Assembly (NCBI RefSeq): GCF_019492185.1
Contig: NZ_JAICCF010000002.1
Location: forward strand, 248,001-312,000
DNA: 64,000 nt
Source: Chitinophaga rhizophila
GTDB taxonomy: Bacteria > Bacteroidota > Bacteroidia > Chitinophagales > Chitinophagaceae
Direction: 5' to 3'
The position numbers and the translations under genes are program-made. Every line of letters begins with the position of its first letter. Positions within the stretch are counted from its first letter, which is position 1. The notes under the pieces were generated by a model that was given only the letters and a program-made list of their open reading frames with translations, did no database searches and was not told where the DNA came from. Positions 58,210-64,000 of this stretch are shown here, in pieces.

Positions 58210-58248
58210 TGTCCACAGGACGCCAAAACGTGTCCATAGGACGCCAAA
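58210..58248. promoter_or_regulatory. 21-bp-period direct repeat, LytTR-site-like
   Basis: TGTCCACAGGACGCCAAA at 58210-58227 is repeated as TGTCCATAGGACGCCAAA at 58231-58248 with one base change. Unit starts are 21 bp apart, the spacing typical of LytTR-protein binding sites. Each unit also contains the interrupted palindrome GTCC-N3-GGAC. It lies between the LytTR gene and the small-protein gene that starts at 58056. Confidence 0.5.
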
Positions 58249-58265
58249 TCATGGTGTGGCAATAG

Positions 58266-58586
58266 TCAAAAGATGGAAAAATTATCGAGAAAGTCGTCCT
58301 TGAACTCTTTGCTGAGTGGCAGTTCATCCCCCGTTTTCATAATGACGGTGTTCTTTACATACTTGATGAAGTTGATTCGGACGATATAGCTTTTGTGAAT
58401 ACGCAGAAATACATTTGGAGGAAGGGAGGTTTCAAATTTCTGCAAGCTGGTGCGTATGATTACTGTGCGTTGGTCAGGAAGCTTTGCCTGAACGTATTTA
58501 TCTTTAACGGTGGCATAGACAATTTCTTCGTCTGATATCATCTCACGGCGTGCATCCTTCGAAAGGATGAGAAAATAGTGTCGCAT
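58266..58586 (-). CDS. Stand-alone LytTR-type DNA-binding regulator
   Basis: A small protein that is little more than a LytTR domain: YATVKDKYVQAKLPDQRTVIIRTSLQKFE, then LPPNVFLRIHKSYIVRINFI and IMKTGDELPLSKEFKDDF, which match the LytTR strands and the conserved FxRiHrSyivn motif. There is no receiver domain, so no phosphorylation input is visible. The start at ATG 58586 (MRHYFLILSKD) is preferred; the frame extends to 58649. It lies upstream of, and on the same strand as, the small-protein genes it may control. Confidence 0.85.
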   Translation of the reverse strand: MRHYFLILSKDARREMISDEEIVYATVKDKYVQAKLPDQRTVIIRTSLQKFETSLPPNVFLRIHKSYIVRINFIKYVKNTVIMKTGDELPLSKEFKDDFLDNFSIF

Positions 58587-59092
58587 AATATAAGTAAAAT
58601 AAAGTTTAACAATTTTGATTGAGAGCGGGAATAAATGGTGGAGAGACATAGTCGTAGTCGTAGTAGTAGTCGTAGGGAGGTTACGCTGGCAGGGATATAT
58701 TGAGTTACAGGCAGGGTCAAATAAGATTTCATCAGGAAAACATTTGCATTTGGGCTAAACATAGCGCTATTATTTATGGGTTACAAAATGTGCTCCTGTC
58801 CAGGAGCGTAAATTCAACACAATTTTAATGAAAAAAAACATCTGAAGATCAATTCGCTGCATGATGTACTTCAAAACAATATCGATTCCTTAACCGTTTT
58901 AGCAGGTGAAAATGCTCGTCAATATTCGCTTTTACCGCTGCAAATTTCTACATTGATTTTTTCAAATTCAGCTACTCCGGACAAAAAATTTTTCTGCTAC
59001 CACCGGCGGAATTGAACTTTGTCGTCATGCTACGTTACTCTTACGTTAATCCTTCGTTCAAAATCGCAGGATTAACGTAAGATGATAAAGAT
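58587..59092. other. Gene-free stretch with a short triplet repeat
   Basis: No supported gene. Near 58650-58678 there is a short repeat of AGTCGTAG/GTAGTAG units, in the region that would be the 5' leader or N-terminal extension of the LytTR gene. The rest is AT-rich, and it ends in the stem-loop at 59040-59081. Confidence 0.5.
59040..59081 (-). terminator. Long perfect stem-loop after the gene at 59093
   Basis: CTTACGTTAATCC (59040-59052) pairs perfectly with GGATTAACGTAAG (59069-59081) around a 16-nt loop, 11 bp after the stop of the small gene. There is no T-run, but its placement and 13-bp stem suggest a terminator. Confidence 0.6.
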
Positions 59093-59380
59093 TCAACCAT
59101 TTAAATAGTCTTTGATGGCACTGTGATAGACACTACTACCCGGCCGCGGCTTATATTGCGCCTTCAATACCGGATCACTCACGATACTTTTTGCATACTT
59201 CACCGCCGCCTTAAACCTCGATTGCTCATCCAGCTGCGCACCCGATCGAACTACACCGCTCATATCAGGATACTTGCAGATAACCGTACCGGATTTGTAC
59301 TTCTTTATGATAAATTTCTTGTTTGTCACTGCATTACTAACACCATAACCGTTCAGTAATGGATTACTCGTTTTTGCCAT
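59093..59380 (-). CDS. Small uncharacterised protein, N-terminal-domain paralogue
   Basis: A 95-residue protein. MAKTSNPLLNGYGVSNAV followed by IIKKYKSGTVICKYPDMS, then RFKAAVKYAKSIVSDPVLKA and YHSAIKDYL, lines up with the first part of the protein encoded at 57487 (GLSGTVGKKINF, KDPVTKALYQ, YNAAFRDAV). It has no C-terminal beta-sandwich part and no signal peptide. The function is unknown. It is a separate gene from the LytTR unit and has its own stem-loop after the stop. Confidence 0.65.
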   Translation of the reverse strand: MAKTSNPLLNGYGVSNAVTNKKFIIKKYKSGTVICKYPDMSGVVRSGAQLDEQSRFKAAVKYAKSIVSDPVLKAQYKPRPGSSVYHSAIKDYLNG

Positions 59381-59590
59381 AGTTTTTTGAGGATAAAATT
59401 AAAGCAGAGATGATTGCGGGTTTTACGCAATTTCAGACCTTTGAGTTGTATCTATGAATATTGCATGAAATTTTATTGCAGCAGGAGGATGTGGGACGTA
59501 GATTTATAGAGCAATTGCTGTTATCAGTTACCTGGTGTATTACCGGATAAATTTTTCCTGGTAGTTGTTTGCATGTAAAATTGTGGTACC

Positions 59591-61228
59591 TTAAATTAGT
59601 TTGATTAGTTTTTGTTGCCCAGATGGTGAAACTGGCAGACACACTGTGCTTAGGACGCAGCGCTTGAAAAGGCATGCAGGTTCGATTCCTGTTCTGGGCA
59701 CTAAAGCGGAAAGGTCGGAGTATTCTCCGACCTTTTGCTTTTTATAGTCGTCTGAGCCCGCTCTGGGCCTGCTTATTAGCTCGAGGATGATGTTTGGTGT
59801 TGTGGTTCGAAATTTATTATCTGAAAAAATCAGCTTTTCTGCGAAGATCGAACCAATGATTTGCTTTTTGCCGATTGGAGAAGCGGTAATATAGCGATTG
59901 GCAATGTTCTTCATGATTTCGCCGCCTTGTGAAAGGTATTCGTGGTAGTTGTCGTTGGTGGACAATAGCTTCGTCTTCTTCTTTTCCAAGTCTTCTATCT
60001 TCTTGGTCAGATCTGTCTTAATTTCTTTAAATTCTTCTGCGGTAAATTCATCGTCCAGGCGTAAAGAACGGGCGTTTTGTATTCTTATATATAGCTTGTC
60101 TATTTCTGACTGTGTTTCTTTAAGCTCCTGCTCTTTCCCTTGGTTATCCTTCTTTAATGACTGGCTAATGATCTGGCAGTAATAGTCGATGATCGGCGCG
60201 TTAACCGCGATCTGACCTAATTGCTTCACAAATGCCTCGTTAGCGGTATCTGCTCGGAAACGCTCCTTACATAGGTTTACAGATTGGCAGTGGTAGTAGT
60301 AATAAACACCTCCATTCCCTTTTGATCCACTTCCACTTAATTGTCTTCCACAGCGAGGGCAGATTAGGAAGCCACGTAAGGGTAATTGCTGGTCAATTTC
60401 TGTGAGGGTATTCACCCTGACATTCCGCTTCTTGCCTTTTAGGACGTCCTGAACATCGTCAAATAGACTTTCAGGGATGATAGGCTCATGGATGCCCTTT
60501 ACACAATGGGCTGGTTCATTCTTATAAGCAGCTATGAAAACCTTCCCACAATAAACCGGGTTACGGACAAGGCTCCAAAACTGGCTTCGGCCAATTTTCA
60601 GCCCCTTTCTGTTTGCCATACGCCGCAGGGTATCAATATCCCATATGCCTCTGGATAACTCTTCGAATGCCCAGCGGACTATCTCAGCCTTTTCGTTAGG
60701 CATAAGGAAAGGCTTGTTCTGAGCGTCACGTCCATTCTTATAGCCAATCGGGGCAATGCCCAGGTATCTCCCCTCTTTCTTTGCTCTCCGCATGCCATGA
60801 AGTGTATTTAAGGCTCGCCGGTCATTCTCCACCTCCGGTGTAGTAAGGTAGATGGCCAACATGATCTTGCTTTCTGGTATATCCATATCCAAAGGCTGTT
60901 CGATGGACTGAGGTTCTACAGAAAGCTTTTTCAGTCTACCAATCATTTCATAGGCAGCAGCGACATTTCGGGAGAAGCGATCCCATTTAGAAAACAGGAT
61001 CAGGTCAACAATACCCTTGTTCTTGCTGATGACATGTAGCATCTTTTGGAACTCTGGTCTGTCAAATGTCTTTGCTGAATGGTCTTCCCTATAAATACCC
61101 ACTACCTGGATATTCTCTTTCTCACAATAACGTATTAATACATCTTCCTGATGAGCCAAACTATAACCGTCAACCTGCTCGTCTGTGCTGACTCTTGGAT
61201 ATAGAAATGCTTTTCTTTGAGTAATCAT
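59591..61228 (-). CDS. Large serine recombinase (integrase) of an element at tRNA-Leu
   Basis: Site-specific serine recombinase. The start at ATG 61228 (MITQRKAFLYPRVSTDEQ) fits the family; the frame is open up to 61273. It has an N-terminal resolvase domain with the catalytic Ser in YPRVSTDEQ and FSKWDRFSRN, a recombinase domain (IAPIGYKNGRD, LVRNPVYCGKVF), a zinc ribbon with CPRCGRQL and a later Cys-x-x-x-x-x-Cys pair (CQSVNLC), and a Lys/Glu-rich coiled coil. The last about 50 residues come from the tRNA terminator and the antisense strand of the tRNA-Leu gene (VPRTGIEPACLFKRC and on), so the native C-terminus has probably been replaced by sequence at the integration site. It overlaps the small upstream gene. 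It should catalyse integration and excision. Confidence 0.9.
   Translation of the reverse strand: MITQRKAFLYPRVSTDEQVDGYSLAHQEDVLIRYCEKENIQVVGIYREDHSAKTFDRPEFQKMLHVISKNKGIVDLILFSKWDRFSRNVAAAYEMIGRLKKLSVEPQSIEQPLDMDIPESKIMLAIYLTTPEVENDRRALNTLHGMRRAKKEGRYLGIAPIGYKNGRDAQNKPFLMPNEKAEIVRWAFEELSRGIWDIDTLRRMANRKGLKIGRSQFWSLVRNPVYCGKVFIAAYKNEPAHCVKGIHEPIIPESLFDDVQDVLKGKKRNVRVNTLTEIDQQLPLRGFLICPRCGRQLSGSGSKGNGGVYYYYHCQSVNLCKERFRADTANEAFVKQLGQIAVNAPIIDYYCQIISQSLKKDNQGKEQELKETQSEIDKLYIRIQNARSLRLDDEFTAEEFKEIKTDLTKKIEDLEKKKTKLLSTNDNYHEYLSQGGEIMKNIANRYITASPIGKKQIIGSIFAEKLIFSDNKFRTTTPNIILELISRPRAGSDDYKKQKVGEYSDLSALVPRTGIEPACLFKRCVLSTVCLPVSPSGQQKLIKLI
59617..59700 (+). tRNA. tRNA-Leu, anticodon UAG
   Basis: The 7-bp acceptor stem GCCCAGA/TCTGGGC closes the gene. 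The D arm is TGGTGAAACTGGCAGACA, the anticodon stem CTGTG/CGCAG encloses loop CTTAGGA (anticodon TAG), a long variable arm follows (class II), and the T arm is CAGGTTCGATTCCTG. The CCA end is not encoded. A strong terminator follows at once. An integrated element begins just after it. Confidence 0.95.
59710..59735 (+). terminator. Terminator after tRNA-Leu
   Basis: AAAGGTCGGAG (59710-59720), a 4-nt loop TATT, and CTCCGACCTTT (59725-59735) form a perfect 11-bp hairpin, followed by TTGCTTTTT. On the other strand it lies inside the recombinase reading frame. Confidence 0.8.
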
Positions 61229-61436
61229 TGTAGTAGCCTTTAAGGTGATGGATTTGTGGATTTGACTGTTCATAGATATTCAGATCAATACCCGCCAGAC
61301 GATGTATAAAGTGAATTATTATGGTAATTTCCTCGTCTGTATAAGTGTATTGATCTGCCTGGAGGATTTGTTTTGCTTCCTCAATTGAGGGCTTGGCGGG
61401 TAACTGGCGTTGGACTTCATGTTTCATATGATTCAA
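61170..61436 (-). CDS. Small accessory protein of the recombinase module
   Basis: An 88-residue protein (MNHMKHEVQRQLPAKPSIEE start; ATG 61427 is an alternative start). The pattern PSIEEAKQILQADQYTYTDEEI then IHFIHRLAGIDL is one I recall next to serine recombinases in Bacteroidota. Its 3' end overlaps the recombinase start by 59 bp, which suggests translational coupling. It has no signal peptide. The role is unknown; an excision or regulatory helper is a guess. Confidence 0.65.
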   Translation of the reverse strand: MNHMKHEVQRQLPAKPSIEEAKQILQADQYTYTDEEITIIIHFIHRLAGIDLNIYEQSNPQIHHLKGYYNDYSKKSISISKSQHRRAG

Positions 61437-61737
61437 TAAGAGACCAATATACAGCCACCCAAAAATCTACTCTCCCGCTTTTACTCGAAATGTCATATTT
61501 CGTAAGAAACTTGTTCGAATTTGCTCAGATTATCTTCCGTCATTCAGTCGTAAACCAAATTCAGGATCATTTAAACTGTCGTAAATCTCTTTCAAGACGA
61601 GCCGACAATTTGTCGGCTAATAGTTGACTTCCATTTGACCGCGAGTTGAAATCCATTTGACTTTTAGTTGAAAAAGATCGGAATAAGTTAAAAGGAGTCG
61701 AAAAACGGTAGAACCTAGACACGCCAATCGGCTATCT
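61437..61737. other. Gene-free stretch with repeats and a short hairpin
   Basis: No gene supported in about 300 bp. It holds a short hairpin at 61600-61618 (AGCCGACA-ATT-TGTCGGCT) and a run of 22-bp-period direct repeats, listed separately. This is the likely regulatory or recombination region of the element. Confidence 0.6.
61622..61673. repeat. Iteron-like direct repeats, 22-bp period
   Basis: AGTTGACTTCCATTTGAC (61622-61639) and AGTTGAAATCCATTTGAC (61644-61661) are followed by a partial third unit AGTTGAAA (61666-61673). Units start 22 bp apart. They lie upstream of the small accessory gene and recombinase and may be binding sites for an element-encoded protein. Confidence 0.6.
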
Positions 61738-62001
61738 CTACACTTTCGCTTCCCCATAGCGCCGTTTTAGGATTATACTACATGCCTCTACTAATCGAAT
61801 AACGTCCTCACACAGAATAATATTAAATGAAGCGTTACAATCTTGATCGCTACATGCCATTAATAGAAGCGATCTCAGATACTCCCTAAATTCCGGTAAC
61901 GGATATGAATGAAAGAAATCTGAAACAACTGACATCGGTTCAGAAATTTCTTCAACTGTCAGTTCCAATGGCTTCTCGTGCCATTCAGGTAAATTTCTCA
62001 T
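61738..62001 (-). CDS. Small uncharacterised protein on the element
   Basis: An 87-residue protein: EKPLELTVEEISEPMSVVSD, then a helical stretch FFHSYPLPEFREYLRSLLLM and a Cys-containing tail. I recall similar short Bacteroidota proteins of unknown function (PLxLTxEEI...DFFxxYxLPExR pattern), but cannot name a family. It lies upstream of the recombinase module on the same strand, after a 174-bp gap from the next gene, and is probably cargo or a regulatory part of the element. Confidence 0.55.
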   Translation of the reverse strand: MRNLPEWHEKPLELTVEEISEPMSVVSDFFHSYPLPEFREYLRSLLLMACSDQDCNASFNIILCEDVIRLVEACSIILKRRYGEAKV

Positions 62002-62175
62002 ATGGATATTGTTATTTTTTATGGTTGGTAATAAAAACCGGCGGAGGAAGAATCCATTACCGGTGTTCCCTTCAAGATAAAACCCTATGTTTATTTCAGC
62101 TATGGATTATTCACGAACATTCGCATCGGTATTTTTTCATAACATAGATCTGACTGTAATACCTGCTTGGAAGTG

Positions 62176-62751
62176 TTACTGAGTCAGATTGTATTTATCC
62201 CATTTGAACGCTCTATCATGTATCTGGCACATAACAACGGATTCATAAATTGGGATGATTATGCTAATCCGCTTTTTGTTAAAAACAGTATATGTGTCAT
62301 AATCCTTGGCTATGGGAGCCAAACGATACGAGTCGAATTTACTGGGTTGCCACTTTAAATTTGAACAAACACATTCTTTGAATAAGGCTGGTGCATTTTC
62401 CAAAGCGGAAACTAAATCTCTTATCATAGTATTGAAATGAGTGTCCGATAACTTCAGCATATTTTGAATAGGTTTTTGCGAAGTGTTCAGTCTTTTCTTC
62501 CAGTGGAGTGATCTTTTCAGTAGTAAATGAAAGACGATAGAATGCTGATATATTCTTAAAACATGTTCAGCCTCCTTGGAAGACATTAAATCAATTTCCA
62601 CTGGTGCATCAGTCTCCATATTTGTTTTTAACCTTATTTTGCTCCATCGAAGGCCCTTACAGATGGCGCTAGTGAATTCATCTGGCGCATGTTCCAGGGA
62701 AGTCATTAGGTCATTTAAAAAATTGTTAGAATAGCTTTTTATTTCAGTCAT
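62176..62751 (-). CDS. Uncharacterised protein with an internal duplication
   Basis: A 191-residue soluble protein made of two related halves of about 80 residues. Half one (about residues 8-86) has DLMTSLEHAPDEFTSAICKG, LRWSKIRL and RIYQHSIVFHLLLKRSLHWKK. Half two (about 104-188) has DLVSALENAPALFKECVCSN, LKWQPSKF and PIYESVVMCQIHDRAFKWDKY. The pairs match in order and spacing, so the domain was duplicated. I do not recognise it. Its ATG overlaps the stop of the receiver-domain gene upstream by 8 bp, which suggests co-translation. Confidence 0.65.
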   Translation of the reverse strand: MTEIKSYSNNFLNDLMTSLEHAPDEFTSAICKGLRWSKIRLKTNMETDAPVEIDLMSSKEAEHVLRIYQHSIVFHLLLKRSLHWKKRLNTSQKPIQNMLKLSDTHFNTMIRDLVSALENAPALFKECVCSNLKWQPSKFDSYRLAPIAKDYDTYTVFNKKRISIIIPIYESVVMCQIHDRAFKWDKYNLTQ

Positions 62752-63163
62752 TTTCTTCTGCGTTTTTATGTTTTAGGTAACTGGTTAGTATTTCTTTAAG
62801 ATCTTTTCTACAGACAGGCTTGGCCAGTGTACCAATGATGTTCATCTCATGTGGTGGTTTAACTGATTCTGCCCTATTTGCATCCGTGAGGATAATTATC
62901 GGAATTGTAGCTAGTGGACTACCACTGAAAATGTTCAGGAAATCAGGATCAACAAATTCTTTGTACCATTCTGAAATAATAAAATTGGGAAGTCCTTTTA
63001 GCGTATAACATACATACTCGTCTATCAATTCATAGAAATTGGAACATACGATTGGTATATAGGTGTCCATATTGTCTAGAACATTAGCCAAATTCCACCT
63101 GCCTAATCGGTCTTCATCAACCAAACAAATTGATAGCTTCTTTCTAGCTCGTACAGGGATCAT
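62744..63163 (-). CDS. Receiver-domain protein with Glu at the phospho-acceptor position
   Basis: A 139-residue single receiver-like domain: LSICLVDEDR (acidic pair at residues 16-18), PNFIISEWY, where Glu65 stands where the phosphorylated Asp normally is, IPIIILTDAN (Thr93) and TLAKPV (Lys115). The acidic patch, Thr and Lys are kept, so the fold and switch are probably intact, but normal phosphorylation at that site is not possible and a constitutively active-like state is inferred. There is no output domain. It overlaps the duplicated-domain gene by 8 bp. Confidence 0.8.
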   Translation of the reverse strand: MIPVRARKKLSICLVDEDRLGRWNLANVLDNMDTYIPIVCSNFYELIDEYVCYTLKGLPNFIISEWYKEFVDPDFLNIFSGSPLATIPIIILTDANRAESVKPPHEMNIIGTLAKPVCRKDLKEILTSYLKHKNAEEND

Positions 63164-63306
63164 ATTGGGATTTTTATTCCTCGAACTGTATTAAGAGATA
63201 ATGCCGAGGAATTATTAATCAATGGTTTGTGTTTAGCCGATACTAAGTTCTACTTCAGCGGCACATTTAATCAATCAAGCGCACCAAGTATGAATTACAG
63301 TCGCGA

Positions 63307-63981
63307 CTATCTCAAAAGGCATGGCAGGCTGGCCTGGATAACTGTTTCATATTTCTCACTAAGTACTCGTATCACGCCACCTAATATGTCAATACATTTC
63401 TTAGCCATATATAAGTTCGCTCCCCAATTATTGGCTAGTGTTACCGAACCATTAAGCGGTTTAAATAGGTTGTCAACCTCGGCGTTGGACATTTGCTTTC
63501 CTTCACTTTTGACGCTAAATGAAAGCCGTTCATTTGCCGCTTCGACTAATATGAATACCTTTGTTGATTTTCTAGAGTGGGCATATGCAACATGTATGAG
63601 ACTGGATATGATAATGTCCAGCATAACCTTATCAGTCAGCAGGTTCTGACTTGATTCAACTGTGTTCCTTATTTCAATCACCCTACCTGTCACATCTTCG
63701 TATAGCTTGAATGGAGCTGTCACCTCATCAACAAATATTGCCAGATTGAACTTGCTAATATTGGGATTTAGGGTGAAGTCCCCTCCACTAAACTTGACCT
63801 TGTGATTAATATCTCGTAATAAGTGTCTACTCCGGGCCATAATCAGACGAAATGTGCTTATGTGACAGGCGACCTCTGGCCTGGTTGCAAATAGATGAAA
63901 TTCGTGTTCTTCCATTAGCCTGTTCATTGCAACTTCAGCAAGGCCCAATTGAGCATCAATCATATCTATTAGCACTAACAA
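63307..63981 (-). CDS. Histidine-kinase-like ATPase domain protein, 5' end beyond the window
   Basis: The frame is still open upstream to the window edge, so the gene probably continues to the right; a start at TTG 63981 or ATG 63963 is possible. The C-terminal part (about residues 110-224) reads as a GHKL/histidine-kinase ATPase fold: LSFSVKSEGKQMSNAEVDNLFKPL in place of the G1/F region, NNWGANLYMAKKCIDILGG as the G2 region, and ETVIQASLP as the final strand. The N-box (MLDIIISSLIHVAYAHS) lacks the usual Asn pair, so ATP binding may be weak or lost. No clear H-box is seen in the part present. It lies 143 bp upstream of the receiver gene, a possible partner. Confidence 0.65.
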   Translation of the reverse strand: MLVLIDMIDAQLGLAEVAMNRLMEEHEFHLFATRPEVACHISTFRLIMARSRHLLRDINHKVKFSGGDFTLNPNISKFNLAIFVDEVTAPFKLYEDVTGRVIEIRNTVESSQNLLTDKVMLDIIISSLIHVAYAHSRKSTKVFILVEAANERLSFSVKSEGKQMSNAEVDNLFKPLNGSVTLANNWGANLYMAKKCIDILGGVIRVLSEKYETVIQASLPCLLR

Positions 63982-64000
63982 CAGCTTGGCGCATATGCAG

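Noticed and set aside
59433-59675. 80-codon minus-strand frame across the tRNA-Leu gene
   Set aside because: It runs through the tRNA on the antisense strand and has no protein-like signature.
61600-61673. CRISPR-like array
   Set aside because: Only two and a half short repeats with 4-bp gaps and no variable spacers; no cas genes are present.
59700-64000. Second attachment site for the element
   Set aside because: I found no further copy of the tRNA-Leu 3' end to the right within the window, so no end was annotated.

Overview
The window looks like part of a Bacteroidota chromosome, most probably Chitinophaga or a close relative. The reasons are SusC/SusD pairs, a FecR/ECF sigma pair, a propeller-type hybrid regulator, a TAnnTTTG-type promoter element, lipoprotein signal peptides and several small protein families typical of that phylum. 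This is inference from gene content; there is no rRNA in the window.

Layout. 1-147 (minus) is the first part of a membrane protein cut by the window edge. 360-35505 (minus) is one large non-ribosomal peptide synthetase (NRPS) locus, read from right to left: a CmlA-like diiron beta-hydroxylase candidate, then four synthetases with 2, 3, 3 and 2 modules (10 C, 10 A, 10 T domains and one terminal thioesterase). The first C domain has no docking domain in front of it, and the next three proteins start with TubC-type docking domains. Seven of the ten A domains carry a valine-type binding pocket. The expected product is a ten-residue, valine-rich, probably N-acylated peptide.

36196-38887 (minus) holds two uncharacterised genes, one with an HEAGH metal-binding motif. 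39035-39369 (plus) is a small lipoprotein gene with a frameshift.

39391-56001 is a pectin utilisation region. On the minus strand are an ECF sigma factor, a FecR anti-sigma factor, SusC, SusD, a pectate lyase and a pectin methylesterase. On the plus strand are a hybrid two-component-like sensor/AraC regulator with a broken ATPase core and no receiver domain, then a second pectate lyase and a second pectin methylesterase. A short-chain dehydrogenase lies between the two arms. De-esterification plus cleavage of homogalacturonan outside the cell, followed by SusCD uptake, is the likely joint function.

56086-59380 (minus) has an outer-membrane-type protein, three related small proteins of unknown function (one full length, one with only the C-terminal part, one with only the N-terminal part), and a stand-alone LytTR regulator with a 21-bp-period direct repeat next to it.

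59617-64000 starts with a tRNA-Leu(UAG), followed by an integrated element: a large serine recombinase whose reading frame runs into the tRNA gene, a small accessory gene, 22-bp-period repeats, and a group of unusual signalling-like genes (a receiver domain with Glu at the phospho-acceptor site, a protein with an internal duplication, and a histidine-kinase-like ATPase domain cut by the right edge). The other end of this element is not in the window.
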